The position numbers and the translations under genes were made by a program. Below the pieces are notes generated by a model that did not search any database, was not told the origin of the DNA, and saw only the letters and a list, made by a program, of their open reading frames with translations. A stretch of DNA of 64,000 bases from positions 2,356,001-2,420,000 of the forward strand of contig CM074141.1 in assembly GCA_037178625.1 (NCBI GenBank), written 5' to 3'. Position 1 is the first letter of the stretch. Every line of letters starts with the position of its first letter. Source of the DNA: Skeletonema tropicum (taxonomy: Eukaryota > Bacillariophyta > Thalassiosirophyceae > Thalassiosirales > Thalassiosiraceae). Positions 10,842-23,140 of the stretch are shown here, in pieces.

Positions 10842-11967
10842 CATCACATCTTCTAAATTATTAAGTCCATATTGTACCAAGCAAAGCAGCGTCTGTCGGA
10901 AGTGTGTAGTACTGAGATAATCAATGAATTCGTCCTGCTTTTGTCTGTAATCCTCAACAACTTTCCACTGTGCCCCGTGTGCCTGCAAACACTGAATAAT
11001 TTCTAACGATAGGATGGATGCAGCCATTCGATTTGCAGCTCCCATCGACTCATCGTACAACTTGCTGTACTTCACCAAGTCAGCCCTTGTCATTTTTTGT
11101 AGCATTGCCACAAGTGGGCTATTAAATACAACACTAATCAAAGCCAAGTGTCGATCCACTTGCATCAAAGCATGAATCCCTGCTACTAATGAAACAGTCC
11201 CAAAGAACAACCGTGGCAAAGATTCATTCACAATGCTTTGCATCCGATCTGTCTCCCTGTGCATTAAGTGGGCGAAGCCGATGGAATGCCGCTCCTCCTG
11301 TAAATAGTCTTGTTCTTGATCCAATATACTTGCCAGCATATCAGTACGACTACACGCTCGGAAGCGATGAACTGCTGCATATTTGAAGTAGTCTCTGGCA
11401 GACACCAAAATGAAGTCGATCATGGCGAAAAGTAATAACGAACGAAAGTATGGCCAGAAAGCAGATTCCATGGAAGCATTAGGTTGTCCCACCGCATCGA
11501 ACATCTGTCCTACTACTTTGGGTTTTTGATATGCAATAAATTTAACTCCAACGCCGGCCATGATAGATGGGACTACATACCGCACTTGTATTCGTTTGTA
11601 AACTTCATCAATGAGTAGTTGCAGAGATATTTTCTCCGACGATGATGCCTGAATCTTTTGATTGTTCTTTGCAAGTATCTTCAGCGGCAGCAGTTGTTGC
11701 ATCTAAATTATGCAACAACTGCTCCCCGCGCTGCAAAAATTCAATTGATTTACGACCATGCAATCTCCACGCCGCAAATGGGAGCCACGGCCCAACGACG
11801 GTGTAGAATGTAGTCGGATCTGCCGTGATGATGACAAAGAGGATGCAGAATAGACTTGTTGACGCGACGAACGTTACTTCGGAGGGAGGGATGTGATCTA
11901 GTAACTGCCTAAGGAAGACAGCTGCCGCAACTGCGATGAAGGACACAGCATACTTATTTGATGGCAT
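10842..11967 (-). pseudogene. ABC transporter, ABCB/TAP-like membrane domain, truncated and frameshifted
   Basis: Read from ATG 11967. Two hydrophobic segments come first (VSFIAVAAAVFL, LFCILFVIITA). A frame change at about 11610-11700 follows, then a long frame with the core of an ABC type-1 exporter membrane domain: YFKYAAVHRFRACSRTDMLA, LDQEQDYLQEE, HLMHRETDRMQSIV and several hydrophobic helices. This matches half-transporters that pump substrates across organelle membranes. The nucleotide-binding domain is missing: the frame is cut after NNLEDVM at 10842 by element copy 2, and the gypsy element lies beyond. The frameshift is one base and no GT-AG intron explains it, so it is either an old mutation or an assembly error. 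The 3' part may lie upstream of position 1. Confidence 0.72.
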
Positions 11968-12217
11968 GTTTCGTATTTGGCCTGCGTGCTACAATCAACA
12001 AGCAAGAGGAGATACCGTTAAAAGTAGCACAGCACGCTATGATTACGCAATAAACAGACGATAACATCAACTAATAAAAACATTACATGGTACGGCACGG
12101 ATACAAAACATGGATAAAGATTGGTGAGAAGTGAGTGATCGTATGAGAGAATGAGACGTTCCGTGCTACGCGAAACGCTCCCCGTGAATTGTAAGCTTAC
12201 GCTTGCGATTCATAATG
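11968..12217. other. Intergenic, no gene seen
   Basis: 250 bp between the ABC gene 5' end and the Copia remnant. It is AT-rich and should include the ABC promoter. No recognisable motif. Confidence 0.5.
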
Positions 12218-13620
12218 CTAAGTCTCCCCGGAAACCTTCTCATCAATTGTCGTGCATTGATTTGGGTAATATGTCAATTCGTTGAGAAGTTGAATTCTCT
12301 TGTATAAAGGTAATATCTTCGTGAGTGTGTCCGAGTAGTTGGCTCCAGGAGGTATTATCGACACAGTAAAATTCCCGTTGCGGTATACTCCCCCCTGATG
12401 CTGATGATACGGTGTCTGACTGAGTTTTGTAGTGGATGTTGGAGTATTCGTAGCCGTCACCATACTGTCATTGTCACAAAAGAAATCAGGTGCTCAGTCG
12501 TTGGTACAGCGAACATCTTTAGTTTGATATTCAGTGCAACTGTCAAGTCTCTCGCGAAGCGCAACGCTACCATCTCGGTCTCTCGGCTCCAAAATTTGCA
12601 GATTCAGCTGTACTCTGCTTCTTGTTTATTGAACGATAAGATTCTGATCTTCGCCTTCTCTCCCAACGGAACTGGTATTTCCGCTGGGGCTTCCTCAATC
12701 AACTCCCGTAAAAATCCTTCCAATCTGTGCTGTGCTTTGGGGCTTCTTCAACATGCAATGTAGACATAGCAAGTCTCCTATCTGGATACCTATCCAGGTA
12801 ACGTATAATTACGTGAACAGCCTTTGAGGTGTCCAAGACGAGGTGCGGCCATGTATTGTGACATGATGGCGACATCAATCTGGATATAAATTCGTCCAGA
12901 TCCAATCGATCGAAACATTGCCATGATCTGTTGATATCTAGTTGAACACTGTTTTAACTTCTCCCCGTTGGCCGCTGGGTGCATTCGGCCCAATATGCTG
13001 GTCGGTATTAATGTACGCTTGGATTCCCTCGGCACCGTATCTGGTAACATGTTTTGATCGTGCTTGTGGTCAAAATGAATCTGGTAACATGTTTTGATCG
13101 TGCTTGTGGTCAAAATGATCTCTACATACCGGCTGGGTCAATCTTTACTAGCCTCAACGGTCTCCCCGTAAACGTAAACACCTTTCGGTGTACATCCTTT
13201 CCATGTAACTTCTCAGATGCATCGGGGTTTTGTATTCCTGAGTGTCGAGAGATGCTTTGACGACATCGTAAAAACGGTCTGATTGCTACAAGCCAATTGA
13301 TCGTCGCACACATGAGTTGCTTGTATCTTTACCTCTTTCACCGCTTTAATTCGGTGTCTAGCTCTAGCGTTCTGGATAAGGTAGCCTGGTATCTTCCTGT
13401 GTCAACTTAATTGATTGAGTTCTCTTTTCTCCCTCTCATGCATCGTGTTGTCTCAGGGGTTCTTCGTAAGTTTGCCATGTCCTTCTTCCTGTTCCTGCCC
13501 GAGGTCGTTTAGTATTCTCTCGGGGCTTAATCATCACCTCGTTCGGGTTCTTGGTAGGATGTCATCTACGTCGACAGATACTATCTCATAACGAATGATG
13601 GATTGTGTTCCTAATCATCT
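12218..13620 (-). mobile_element. Decayed Copia-type pol fragment (RT end and RNase H)
   Basis: Reading the minus strand and allowing frame changes, the pieces come in Copia order. A YxDD-like VDVDDI lies near 13575. Then YQQIMAMFRSIGSGRIYIQID with LSxY-like MSQYMAAPRLGHLK (about 12820-12960), AVHVIIRYLDRYPDRRLAMS, TDWKDFYG, an EEAPAEIPVPLG linker, ANFGAETEMVALRFARDL (the SSxFGAEF part of RNase H) and an end with SDTLTKILPLYKR (ADxLTK motif). These match the RNase H end of diatom Copia-like elements. There are several frameshifts, an in-frame stop near 12605 and loss of the VDxDHAG segment, so it is dead. Evidence weakens above 13120. Confidence 0.72.
13040..13118. repeat. Two-copy tandem repeat, 40-bp period
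   Basis: The 39-nt word starting TCTGGTAACATG and ending TCAAAATGA occurs at 13040-13078 and again, identically, at 13080-13118. It lies in the Copia remnant and adds to its frame disruption. Confidence 0.9.
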
Positions 13621-14705
13621 CGTGTCTTGTGGGTGACTCTTCATCCTGTATACGTCTTTGACAAGCATAGTTCTGTATATTGAAAGTCATGTTGCGCATA
13701 GTGACAAATCTTCACTTCGTCTCCTTCATCTTCACTATCTCAGGTGATGCTAGTTTCGAACCACATTTTCACTTAAATTCAAGCATGCATTGCCCATACA
13801 AATATTCGTTGTCAGTGCGTCTAATGGCGGCCATGTAGATGAGGTAGGCATTGTCCCGTGGATGACAGATTGGATCTGTATCTGTGCTATTTTGTGAGCG
13901 CTAACTTTGATGCGTCTGACTGTTCGGGCTGCTGCGCTTATCCGCTTTGTCTTTGCTCAGTATTTGTTCGCAGCAATTTATACTCTGCATGTTCAAGGAG
14001 TCATTTCCTCACAACCTCTTCTGTATTCCGATAGGTGTCGCCTGTATTGCTTGTGTAATATGTGGGATGTCGTGCTTCCAGGGTCGGCGTGTGACTTCCT
14101 TGGTATGTTGGCTCTCCTGCTATTGTCTCATCGCCTCTCGCATATCTATACATCTTTAAGTCGGTCTCTTGTTGTTCTAGTTGGTGATTGTCGAATCAGT
14201 CTCATGAAGTCATGTGGTGGCTTTACCCCATCTACCACAATCGGCATCTCACCGTCCGCAATACCCTAAGTATCGATGGCACCCCTACTCTGTCAGACCT
14301 TCTCGTGCCGTTTGAGATTGGTCACACCTGATATATTCGAATTCATTTGCAACTCTAGTATCCAGTGATAATAGGGATTTTTGATCCCTAGTCTCAGTGC
14401 CCTAATAAGTAGTTCGATGCAAAGGTTAGCTGTTGTTGTCGTCTCATACTAAGCAGGCTTGTTGTCCATGCATCTTGTCCATGCATCTGGAGTCGTCTCC
14501 AAATGTGTCATGTCATACAATTGCTCTCAAGGATTGTCAGGCGTCACCTTAACAGCGAGTCCTACACTCGGTCTTAACGTCCTAGTTTCATGAAACTCAC
14601 TAACAATAATCACTAAGCTATCGAGTCGGCTTCTCGGAAATGTTTTGCTCTGCTCTGCTAATGCAAACATGCCCATGTAAGGTATCACGGTGTTCACACC
14701 ATTGT
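13621..14705. other. No convincing gene; possibly older Copia debris
   Basis: Short overlapping frames on the plus strand (13907-14269, 13947-14159) have cysteine-rich, non-family-like composition. Minus-strand reading gives only fragments between stops. The stretch sits upstream of the Copia fragment and may be its eroded integrase/gag part, but I could not match any motif. Confidence 0.4.
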
Positions 14706-15548
14706 TATAAACAGGGGCGCGCAGAATGTGGCGAGCGTGGTGGTGCCTGTGGCGGGATCAGCGCGGGCCCTCGGGGCCTGTCCAGTTTTGTGTCATTTGT
14801 AGTAGGTCATTGCACTTTGGTTTTACATTTACATATAGTCTTTTTACAATGGAATCCGGCTATAAAGTTGCTCTGCAATGACGTAGACATAGTCTTAGTG
14901 TATTTGGTGCATGGTGATGTTCTGTTTTGTTGTTATGGTATGTAGGATAAATTAGTAGAATTGTATTGTGCACAATTTTACCAATTCAAAGTGTCTTTCT
15001 CGTGCTTGACAGTTTCTCTGGATTCTTCGCGGACGTGACAAAACTGACATACTCAGCCTCCGCCCGGCGCTTCTTTTCGTTTTTTTGGATTTTGCCACGT
15101 GTCGCTTCAACTTCATCAACACGTCATTATGTACAGCTGAGGTGTTGGTTCTCATTTGTCCGGTGACGCATGCATTTACATTCATCGATATTGTGTCCCA
15201 TTTGTGACAAATTCAATTGACAAAAATTAGTCCGAATCGGTATACTTAATTATTTCTTCATCTATCCGTGTCTGGATTCTTTCTCTGTCTGACAGCGTGT
15301 TCCTCCTGCTTCGTTGACAGCAAATCGCTTCCGTCCACATCTCGCGGTCGATCTATTATTTTTTCATTGCAATCATAAAGTATTGTGTAAACCTTTCTAC
15401 TTCTTATCAATCTAAGTACACAATCATGATAATTGGCAATACCGATGCGCTGCTGCCGCGACGTCAGCTGTTGGATCTAACACTAATGGCAAGGGTTCTC
15501 GTCATTTGATGAGTAAACCTAGCGGCCGTAAGTGGCAGGCAAGCGCAA

Positions 15549-16016
15549 GTGCATCAAAGTCGGGCATCATCGACTGTGGCGGAGCTGTCTCATGTTGGAC
15601 AAGAGCAGGAGACTAATGCCGATGGCGCGACTTCAAATGTTGGATGTAATGGCAATGGGTTTCGTCGTTTGATGAGTCAACCTTGCGGCCTTGAGCGTGT
15701 CGCATGTTCTTCGAAGTCGGCCGATGCTTCGACCTCATCTACTTTGACGGAGTTGTCTCACACTCACAGCGGACTGAAACGGGGGCATGTTTCGAAGGAG
15801 GCTTCAACTTCTAACTGGAAATGGTATGAATATCCTTGGGCTACCATCCGCACAAACGATCCTATCTTCCGATCCATGGCAACATTTGTTGTTGACGAGA
15901 GTGAGAGAAAAAAGCTTGATAGCCTTCCTTTCAAAAACTATACATGCAGTCGTCACGCCGCCAAAGCAAAGCAACGAAGCTGGGTCCAAGGCCAAGTTCA
16001 AGTACCAATCCAGTGA
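15549..16016 (+). CDS. Hypothetical 155-residue ORF in element copy 3
   Basis: Identical product to the ORFs at 2155-2622 and 9027-9494. Not recognised. Confidence 0.28.
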   Translation: MHQSRASSTVAELSHVGQEQETNADGATSNVGCNGNGFRRLMSQPCGLERVACSSKSADASTSSTLTELSHTHSGLKRGHVSKEASTSNWKWYEYPWATIRTNDPIFRSMATFVVDESERKKLDSLPFKNYTCSRHAAKAKQRSWVQGQVQVPIQ

Positions 16017-16231
16017 GTTTTGTTCCGCGGAAAGTTGTTCTTGTGTTGTGTCTCTAAATACTTTCACAGACTAACACTAACACAACCACAACACAATACA
16101 TAAAATCGTTCACTGCACAATTTTACCAATTCACCAGCTTGTCATGTACATGTATCATTGTGCTGCAAAAACACTACTAACTCGTTTTATTTGCATACCG
16201 ATGCAAATGCATCCTTCCAATTCCAACGTAA

Positions 16232-16852
16232 TGCGCACAGCACGTGCCCATCCCTCCCTACGAGCAGATTTGCAACAAGGGATGCTGCACCGCATTATTC
16301 ATGCCATTGCAAATCGCTTACGCCATCACCATTCACCGCTGTCAAGGACTTGAAGCTGGATTCGACGAAGGAGACCGCTGGAACCGAATGATATTAGATC
16401 CGTCAGATGAGTTGTGGGAGATTAGCAAGAACCTTGGGACATTGTACGTGGCAACTAGCAGAGGCAAAACACTTGGTTCCAAAGATCAAGCATACCCAAC
16501 GGACAGTGCCATATACTGGACGGGAAACAGCGTTTCAACGAACCGAATTAAAAATTGCAAGAGAAAGCAAAATGGGCAGCTCTGCGAATCATACAAGAAG
16601 CGAGCTAAGTGGGTAGAATACTTGGAGGGAAAGGCAGAAGAGACGAAGACGAGGTATAGCAAGAGAAAGTTGGAAGAAATCACAAAAACAACGTACGCAG
16701 CAGCAATGAAGGGCGATTTCATCAAAGACAGGACAGACCTGACGGCCAGGATTACCGACATCATCACCAATCCAAACAAGAAGTGGAAAGAAGCGAAGAG
16801 GGATCACGAGATCCCAAGTGATTACTTCGCAGCGTCTGCATCTGGTGATTAG
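16232..16852 (+). pseudogene. PIF1-like helicase C-terminal fragment, element copy 3
   Basis: Identical product to the copy 2 fragment. Confidence 0.62.
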
Positions 16853-17362
16853 TAAAATGGATCGCTGCACGATTCTACAAAAAAAGAAAATTTCTCACGA
16901 CGATGAATACATCGACTAAATCCAGAGTCCGTCTGCATCAGGTCATTACATTAGTAAAATTGATCACTGCACAATTCTGCAAAAAAGACCATTTCTTACG
17001 TTGAAGAAATACAACAACTAAATCGACTAAAACCTGTGCAAAACCTGTATTTCTTTCTCGTAAAGACGGATTTAGACGCCAAAAAAGCGCATTTAGTACA
17101 TTGAATTTCTCGCTTTCAACAGGTACTTCTCGCTTTCTACGTAGGAAACCATTCAGATCCTACGCTGGTAGGCTCTACTGAGGACTCTACGTGTCCCAAC
17201 AGTAAACCTTCTCACTAAAATGCACATATGCTGATTCCTAGCTAGAACTCTGTAGAATAATTTGGCTGAAAAAATCTGAATTTCCCACCTGTAATAGAAG
17301 GGCACCTGCGGCCCCCTATTACGCTGCTCTGCACTCCATGAACGGGGGCCCCGAGGGCCGAT

Positions 17363-18403
17363 CATAATATTGACGTCAACTTGATGCTATAAAGCCGCTT
17401 TGTGTGTCATCCAATCTTTCTCATGTCGCTTTCATTTGACCCTACCAAAGCATTCTTCATTATCATTTCTTCATTTGCACTCTTCTGCCAATATCTTGGT
17501 ATGTACTATCTCGTTGATTTCCTCTGCCATTATGTCGGGTGATAAGATATGCATCACGTCCTTCCTAGCTTCACATCTGGCGTTTATCCACATTTATCCG
17601 TAGTGTCACATGTATCTTCACGTCTGGCTCTATGATTAGCGTGAGCATCATTTGCATCTGCTATGAACGCAGCTCCTTGTTGCATTGGACTCTGTCTCTT
17701 TTATTTGCCTCTTCTATCCCATCTTGGGAATGTCAAGTATCAACATTCTCCCCTGCTTGACATTCACTTATTGGTCTACCCGAGGTATTGCTGCCCTAAA
17801 CAAATTGCTTTTTTTTGGCATTTTGAGCTACAAATTACTCATCTTGCCAACGGGACTACTCATATTGCCAAACGTGACTACTCATAATTCCAAAGGCTAC
17901 TACTAGCTTTATTCCACTGTATTAGCTCTTTTACCAAATTTGACCAATCTGGTTCTCCTACCTCAGACCACACCTGCTCAACTCGAACTATCGACATGGC
18001 CGACGCTTCCACTAGAGAGACACAAGATGCCATAACAAACAAACCCGTCCGTACGGTAGCATAAATTTATAAATGACATAAGCGCTATGTCATGGCGCAG
18101 CTATCCGTCAAGTTTCATCGCTGCAGCTATTGTATTAATTTCCATAATATCAATAGAGCAGCGACTGCTCACACATCAAATCTCTCGCTCCGTCGCTCAC
18201 TCCCATACCACCTCTTCTATTACCCCCCATGTTTAATAACACCCATATTGGCAGTAACCGCGCCTTCCTAATAATAATTAACGCCCCCCTATTTATTATT
18301 ATCCTCATAACTACGCAATACACTCGGATATTTAAAGCCACACAAGGCAATAATATTTACATGTCCAACAATAAATACATATTATTTCACTTGAATTAAT
18401 CCT
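17363..18403. other. No gene recognised
   Basis: About 1 kb of AT-rich sequence. Short frames (17400-17603, 17663-17887) are hydrophobic and overlap each other, which is typical of chance. Around 17815-17895 a word of the type CTACTCAT..TGCCAA recurs three times with variation, a small degenerate repeat. No RNA gene seen. Confidence 0.45.
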
Positions 18404-18862
18404 TTAAAAATTAGCATTATTATTTATCATAGTTGGTCTGAATAAGTCCCCATCAGTATCTTGATCGTAGGCTACAAACTCTGTATCATCTTTGCTCTGA
18501 CTTAACATGCGAAGACCAAGTGCATGAATAGGAAACAATGTCAACACTTGTCCCCGTGCCACGTCTCGATTGGCCATCACTGCTCCGCCCTGCTGCTTGA
18601 CAGAACATGCGTCTGCCCACTTGGGCATATAAAGCTTTGGATCTTGAATATGCGCACATACTGAAAATAACCTGCTTACTGCTCGTTTGGCAACTTCGTC
18701 TTGAGCAGCATAATCGTACTGTTCTGCAGGATTAATAATTGCTTGATGTTTTGGGGGCTTCTTCGCAAATCCGCCGCCGCTGCTGAAAGATGATTTTTTG
18801 GATGATTTTCGAGCGGCTTTTCGTCTTGCTGCTGGTGAGGCTAGTGCTTCAGTCGTTAGTAG

Positions 18863-18866
<4 letters not shown>
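18404..18866 (-). pseudogene. Fragment of a SET-domain-like protein
   Basis: The frame reads a basic stretch (PAARRKAARKSSKKSS, FAKKPPKHQ), then INPAEQYDYAAQDEVAKRAVSRLF and VMANRDVARGQVLTLFPIHALGLR. This last part resembles the opening strands of a SET domain (xxAxRDIxxGxxLxxxP) in putative lysine methyltransferases. It stops soon after (YDQDTDGDLFRP, then about nine residues and a TAA) with none of the later SET motifs (NHS, GEELxxxY), so it is an N-terminal piece only. Upstream the frame runs into a 35-base homopolymer, and no clear start or splice site links it to the segment above. The SET assignment is tentative. Confidence 0.4.

Positions 18867-18901
<35 letters not shown>
18867..18901. 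repeat. 35-base poly-T run
   Basis: An uninterrupted T run about 330 bp before the assembly gap. Similar A and G runs after the gap (20051-20087, 20667-20686) replace ordinary sequence in the array units, so this one may also be technical. Confidence 0.85.
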
Positions 18902-18906
<5 letters not shown>

Positions 18907-19231
18907 AAATAAGTGAGTAGTTTAGGATGGTATTCAGGAGCTGTTTACTGGGCAAGCTGGATCTGAACTTGCCCATTTTAGGTAATAAGAGGAGTGCAGT
19001 CTAGGTATCTCTAGTTCAGTGGCAAGTCAGTGAGATATCATGCTACACACAATATTATTATTCAGTTCCTTCGCCCCTCACGTCGGCTATGATGATGCGG
19101 CCATGTTGGTGCTATTTTTATGTGCAGGATTTTTGTGTGCTGTCGTCTACATAGTAGTAAGACATCATCTCCCCATGGTGATGGTCTTCGGGTTCGGATC
19201 GGGTGGTGGGAGGTGGTGATGTTTCCATGGG
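18902..19231. other. No gene seen, gap-adjacent
   Basis: Unique 330-bp sequence between the T run and the N gap. Frames here are open mainly because they run into N. Nothing recognised. Confidence 0.4.
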
Positions 19232-19731
19232 NNNNNNNNNNNNNNNNNNNNNNNNNNNNNNNNNNNNNNNNNNNNNNNNNNNNNNNNNNNNNNNNNNNNN
19301 NNNNNNNNNNNNNNNNNNNNNNNNNNNNNNNNNNNNNNNNNNNNNNNNNNNNNNNNNNNNNNNNNNNNNNNNNNNNNNNNNNNNNNNNNNNNNNNNNNNN
19401 NNNNNNNNNNNNNNNNNNNNNNNNNNNNNNNNNNNNNNNNNNNNNNNNNNNNNNNNNNNNNNNNNNNNNNNNNNNNNNNNNNNNNNNNNNNNNNNNNNNN
19501 NNNNNNNNNNNNNNNNNNNNNNNNNNNNNNNNNNNNNNNNNNNNNNNNNNNNNNNNNNNNNNNNNNNNNNNNNNNNNNNNNNNNNNNNNNNNNNNNNNNN
19601 NNNNNNNNNNNNNNNNNNNNNNNNNNNNNNNNNNNNNNNNNNNNNNNNNNNNNNNNNNNNNNNNNNNNNNNNNNNNNNNNNNNNNNNNNNNNNNNNNNNN
19701 NNNNNNNNNNNNNNNNNNNNNNNNNNNNNNN
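19232..19731. other. Assembly gap, exactly 500 N
   Basis: A run of 500 N. The round number suggests a placeholder of unknown true size. The array is entered in mid-unit directly after it, so more protease units may be missing here. Confidence 0.98.
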
Positions 19732-19848
19732 ATCGGTGTGAAAGGACTACTGACAATGCCACACAGACGGGCCAACTTGGATTCCTACTTTTCTGATGAG
19801 TCTGAGGATGATTGGTTTTTGGGCCGATAAGCTGCACTTGCCCCTTGA
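19732..19848 (+). pseudogene. Subtilase unit 0, exon 3 tail only
   Basis: Begins at the gap with IGVK and ends with the DESEDDWFLG C-terminus. Several single-base differences and indels relative to clean units (for example ccccttga for caccttga at the stop). Confidence 0.85.
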
Positions 19849-20770
19849 TTGAGATCGAGATCGAGATTGTGTCCTCTCCTTCCTCTTGGTGGATATGTAT
19901 ATGAATGTATGATTCCAAAAGGCAAAGGTTCAAAGCTGAAAGTGAAAGTGTAGTAAGCAGTACAATGCTGTCAGATTAACTTGACCGTCAATCCGGATAA
20001 AATAGATAAGTTGCTATCTTCCGAATCCGAATCTGATCTTGAACTTCCAGAAAAAAAAGAAAAAAAAAAAAAAAAAAAAAAAAAAATCCACATTGCCACA
20101 TTTATTGCATTGCAAGTGAGATCACACTATGTTTCCAATCTCTCTCCTTGTACTTGTACTGCATACAATACATACTTCTGCTTACGTGCTTTCTCTTCAA
20201 CAGTGATCACATATTTGCTTTGAGCTTGAGCGTACCAGTACCAATACCAATACCAATACCATCTGCCATCTGCTCTTTCAGTATGTATCACTTGCTTTCT
20301 CGTGGAGAAGCAAGCTGCTCGGTACAATAGTAGAATTCACATCGATCTTTATCTTCTGGTAGAAGCAAAGGTGCTCGATAGATCACATAGAAGTCATTCG
20401 CGTTGTACCTGCGTTATCTGTGGTTAGAGAAGCAAGGTACCTTGTTGAGTTGGAAGCCAGATTGCCTTTGTACTGACTCCTTCGTAAGTACCTATGTGGA
20501 CAAAGATTCTGACACCTGACAGCTGAAAGCTGAAGCTTTCTGGCTATTGCTGTACCAAGATCAATCAGCGATGTACGACAACAGCTGTAAACTGTAAGTA
20601 TGTGGTCTTGGCTCAAGATGTACGACACAGCTGATCTTGGATATCAAGATCTTGTTTAAAGAGCGCCGGGGGGGGGGGGGGGGGGGAAAAAGCAAAAGGC
20701 AATGGCATCTCTCATAAAATTTATCAAACAAACAAAATATACTTAAACTAACATAAACAAGAACAAGAAC

Positions 20771-22278
20771 ATGAAGATCTCTCCATCGCCCTCACTCTTA
20801 CTCTTGCTGAAAAATTCAGTAGTAGCACCCACTGCTCTCGCCTTCGGACCTGTACCTACAAGGATTCCACATTCTCGCTCCTCTGCACTATTCGTCAGCA
20901 TCGGCGCTGATACCAATGTTGAGAGCACTGCGACTGCGACTTGGGGGCGCAAAAAAAAAAAAAAGCCTCTCCTCATGGTTGACGATTGTCAAGACTCGAT
21001 TTCGAGACCCCAAAAGTCGTCAGGAAGCCAGCGAGCGCTGAGCAGATGGACGTCGAAGACGAGGCCTTCTTCGACAACCTCCCTCTTGGCGTCAAATTGA
21101 CTGGCGCGATAAGCTTCGCAACCGCTGGCTGAACGGCAAAGGTGTACGTGTGGGCTGTCATTGATAGTGGAGTCGACGCTGACCATACCGGCTTTCATGG
21201 TCAAGTGAAGCAGCAAGTTTGGCATCGCTATGGAAACTCCTCTATCTGAGGATGACCATGGTACTCATGTAGCAGGCACTATTCACATGATGGCACCTGA
21301 GGCGAGATCTACGAATTATCGTGTATTTGGTGCGGAAGGAATGGAATAGATATCAGTATGCAAGATCTATCAGACAGGCTGTGGAAGATGGATGCGATGT
21401 GATCAACATGTCTCTTGGAGGTCCATTTGCAAGCTGGGAAATCGGACGCGCTGTAAATATGCTTACGAGAAACAATGTTCCTATGATCGTCGCAGCTGGA
21501 AACGAAGGAGACGACAATATTCTCACAAACGAACGGAGGTAAGAAGTTTGCAGCGCGACTGCGATTGGACTCATTCTCATTCACAGTTTCACACCATATC
21601 ATCTAAAAAAACGCTTCATCTTGCGTCCCTTATGCCCTTTTCTGCTCCCATGAACACATGAATAGCTATCCTGCGATGAGGCCAGAGGTCATCAGCATCG
21701 CAGCAGTAGGCAAGTACAAGGGTCTTCCAACTGCATGGTTTTCCAACAGCAATGCTCAAGTCGACTATGCGGGTATCGGGGTGGACGTCCACAGTTTCAA
21801 GCCCGGCGGAGGACTTCATCAAATGAGTGGTAAGTCTGGACTATGTCTATGTCTAGAGAGATCTTATGCTTATGCTTATGGTAGATAGTGTTTGCATTTG
21901 CATAAAGTTTGAATTCCCGGTGATATCTATCAGTATCAGTTCAAGCAATCCATTCTTGCTGCATTACCATTACTGTAAGCATTACCTCACAATATTAATA
22001 TTATTATCAATGCTTCCTTCTCTTCTCAATACATAGGAACTTCAATGGCTGCTCCCCACGTGTGTGGATTGGTCGCGGCTCTAATGACCGAGGGTGGAAA
22101 GTACAGCGACGTTATCAAACATGATGCAAGCCTCCGTGAGGTGCTCAATGAGAAGTATGTGAGAGATATCGGGTGAAAGGACCTGACAATGAGACTGGGC
22201 TTGGATTCCTTACTTTTTCTTGATGAGTCTGAGGATGATTGGTTTTTGGGCAGCGATAAAGCTGCACTTGCACCTTGA
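20771..22278 (+). pseudogene. Subtilase unit 1, many indels
   Basis: Same three-exon layout as 30154-31622, but exon 1 is broken many times. Examples are AAAAATTC inserted after the signal peptide, a G/A-run insertion near 20941-20964, and lost or gained bases around 21008, 21107, 21173 and 21228. Exon 3 has lost two bases at 22170 (ATCGGGTGAAAG for ATCGGTGTGAAAG type). Most changes lie in or next to homopolymers, pointing to uncorrected long-read errors rather than decay. Confidence 0.85.
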
Positions 22279-23140
22279 TGAGATCGAGATCGAGATTGGT
22301 GTCCTCTCCTTCCTCTTGGTATATGTATATGAATGTGATGATTCCAAAAGGCAAAAGGTCAAAGCTGAAAGTGAAAGTGTAGTAAGCAGTACAATGCTGT
22401 CAGATTAACTTGACCGTCAATCCGGATAAAATAGATAAGTTGCTATCTTCCGAATCCGAATCTGATCTTGAACTTGAATCCACATTGCCACATTTATTGC
22501 ATTGCAAGTGAGATCACACTATGTTTCCAATCTCTCCCTTGTACTTGTACTGCATACAATACATACTTCTGCTTACGTGCTTTCTCTTCAACAGTGATCA
22601 CATATTGCTTGAGCTTGAGCGTACCAGTACCAATACCAATACCAATACCATCTGCCATCTGCTCTTTCAGTATGTATCACTTGCTTTCTCGTGGAGAAGC
22701 AAGCTGCTCGGTACAATAGTAGAATTCACATCGATCATTTTATCTTCTGTAGAAGCAAGGTGCTCGATAGATCACATAGAAGTCATTCGCGTTGTACCTG
22801 CGTTATCTGTGGTAGAGAAGCAAGGTACCTTGTTGAAGTTGAAGCCAGATTGCCTTTGTACTGACTCCTTCGTAAGTACCTATGTGGACAAAGATTCTGA
22901 CACCTGACAGCTGAAAGCTGAAGCTTTCTGGCTACTTGCTGTACCAAGATCAATCAGCGATGTACGACACAGCTGTAACTGTAAGTATGTGGTCTTGGCT
23001 CAAGATGTACGACACAGCTGATCTTGGATATCAAGATCTTGTTTAAAGAGCGCCGCAAAAGCAAAAGGCAATGACCATCTCTCATAAAATTTATCAAACA
23101 AACAAAATATACTTAAACTAACATAAACAAGAACAAGAAC

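Larger units (their letters stand above)
14706..17362 (+). mobile_element. Helitron-like element, copy 3
   Basis: Carries the copy 2 base (G) at the A/G difference and the copy 1 length of the A-run. The flanks are GTTCACACCATTGT on the left and CATAATATTGACG on the right, unrelated to the flanks of copies 1 and 2, with no target duplication visible. Confidence 0.7.

Noticed and set aside
13907..14269. 120-residue ORF
   Set aside because: Cys/Leu-rich, overlaps another frame, next to a decayed retroelement; no coding support.
18902..18976. Start of the SET-like ORF at 18976 running through the poly-A tract
   Set aside because: The frame passes a 35-base homopolymer whose length is unreliable, so the Lys run and the ATG above it cannot be trusted as part of the gene.
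19062..19933. ORFs spanning the N run
   Set aside because: They are open only because N codons contain no stops.
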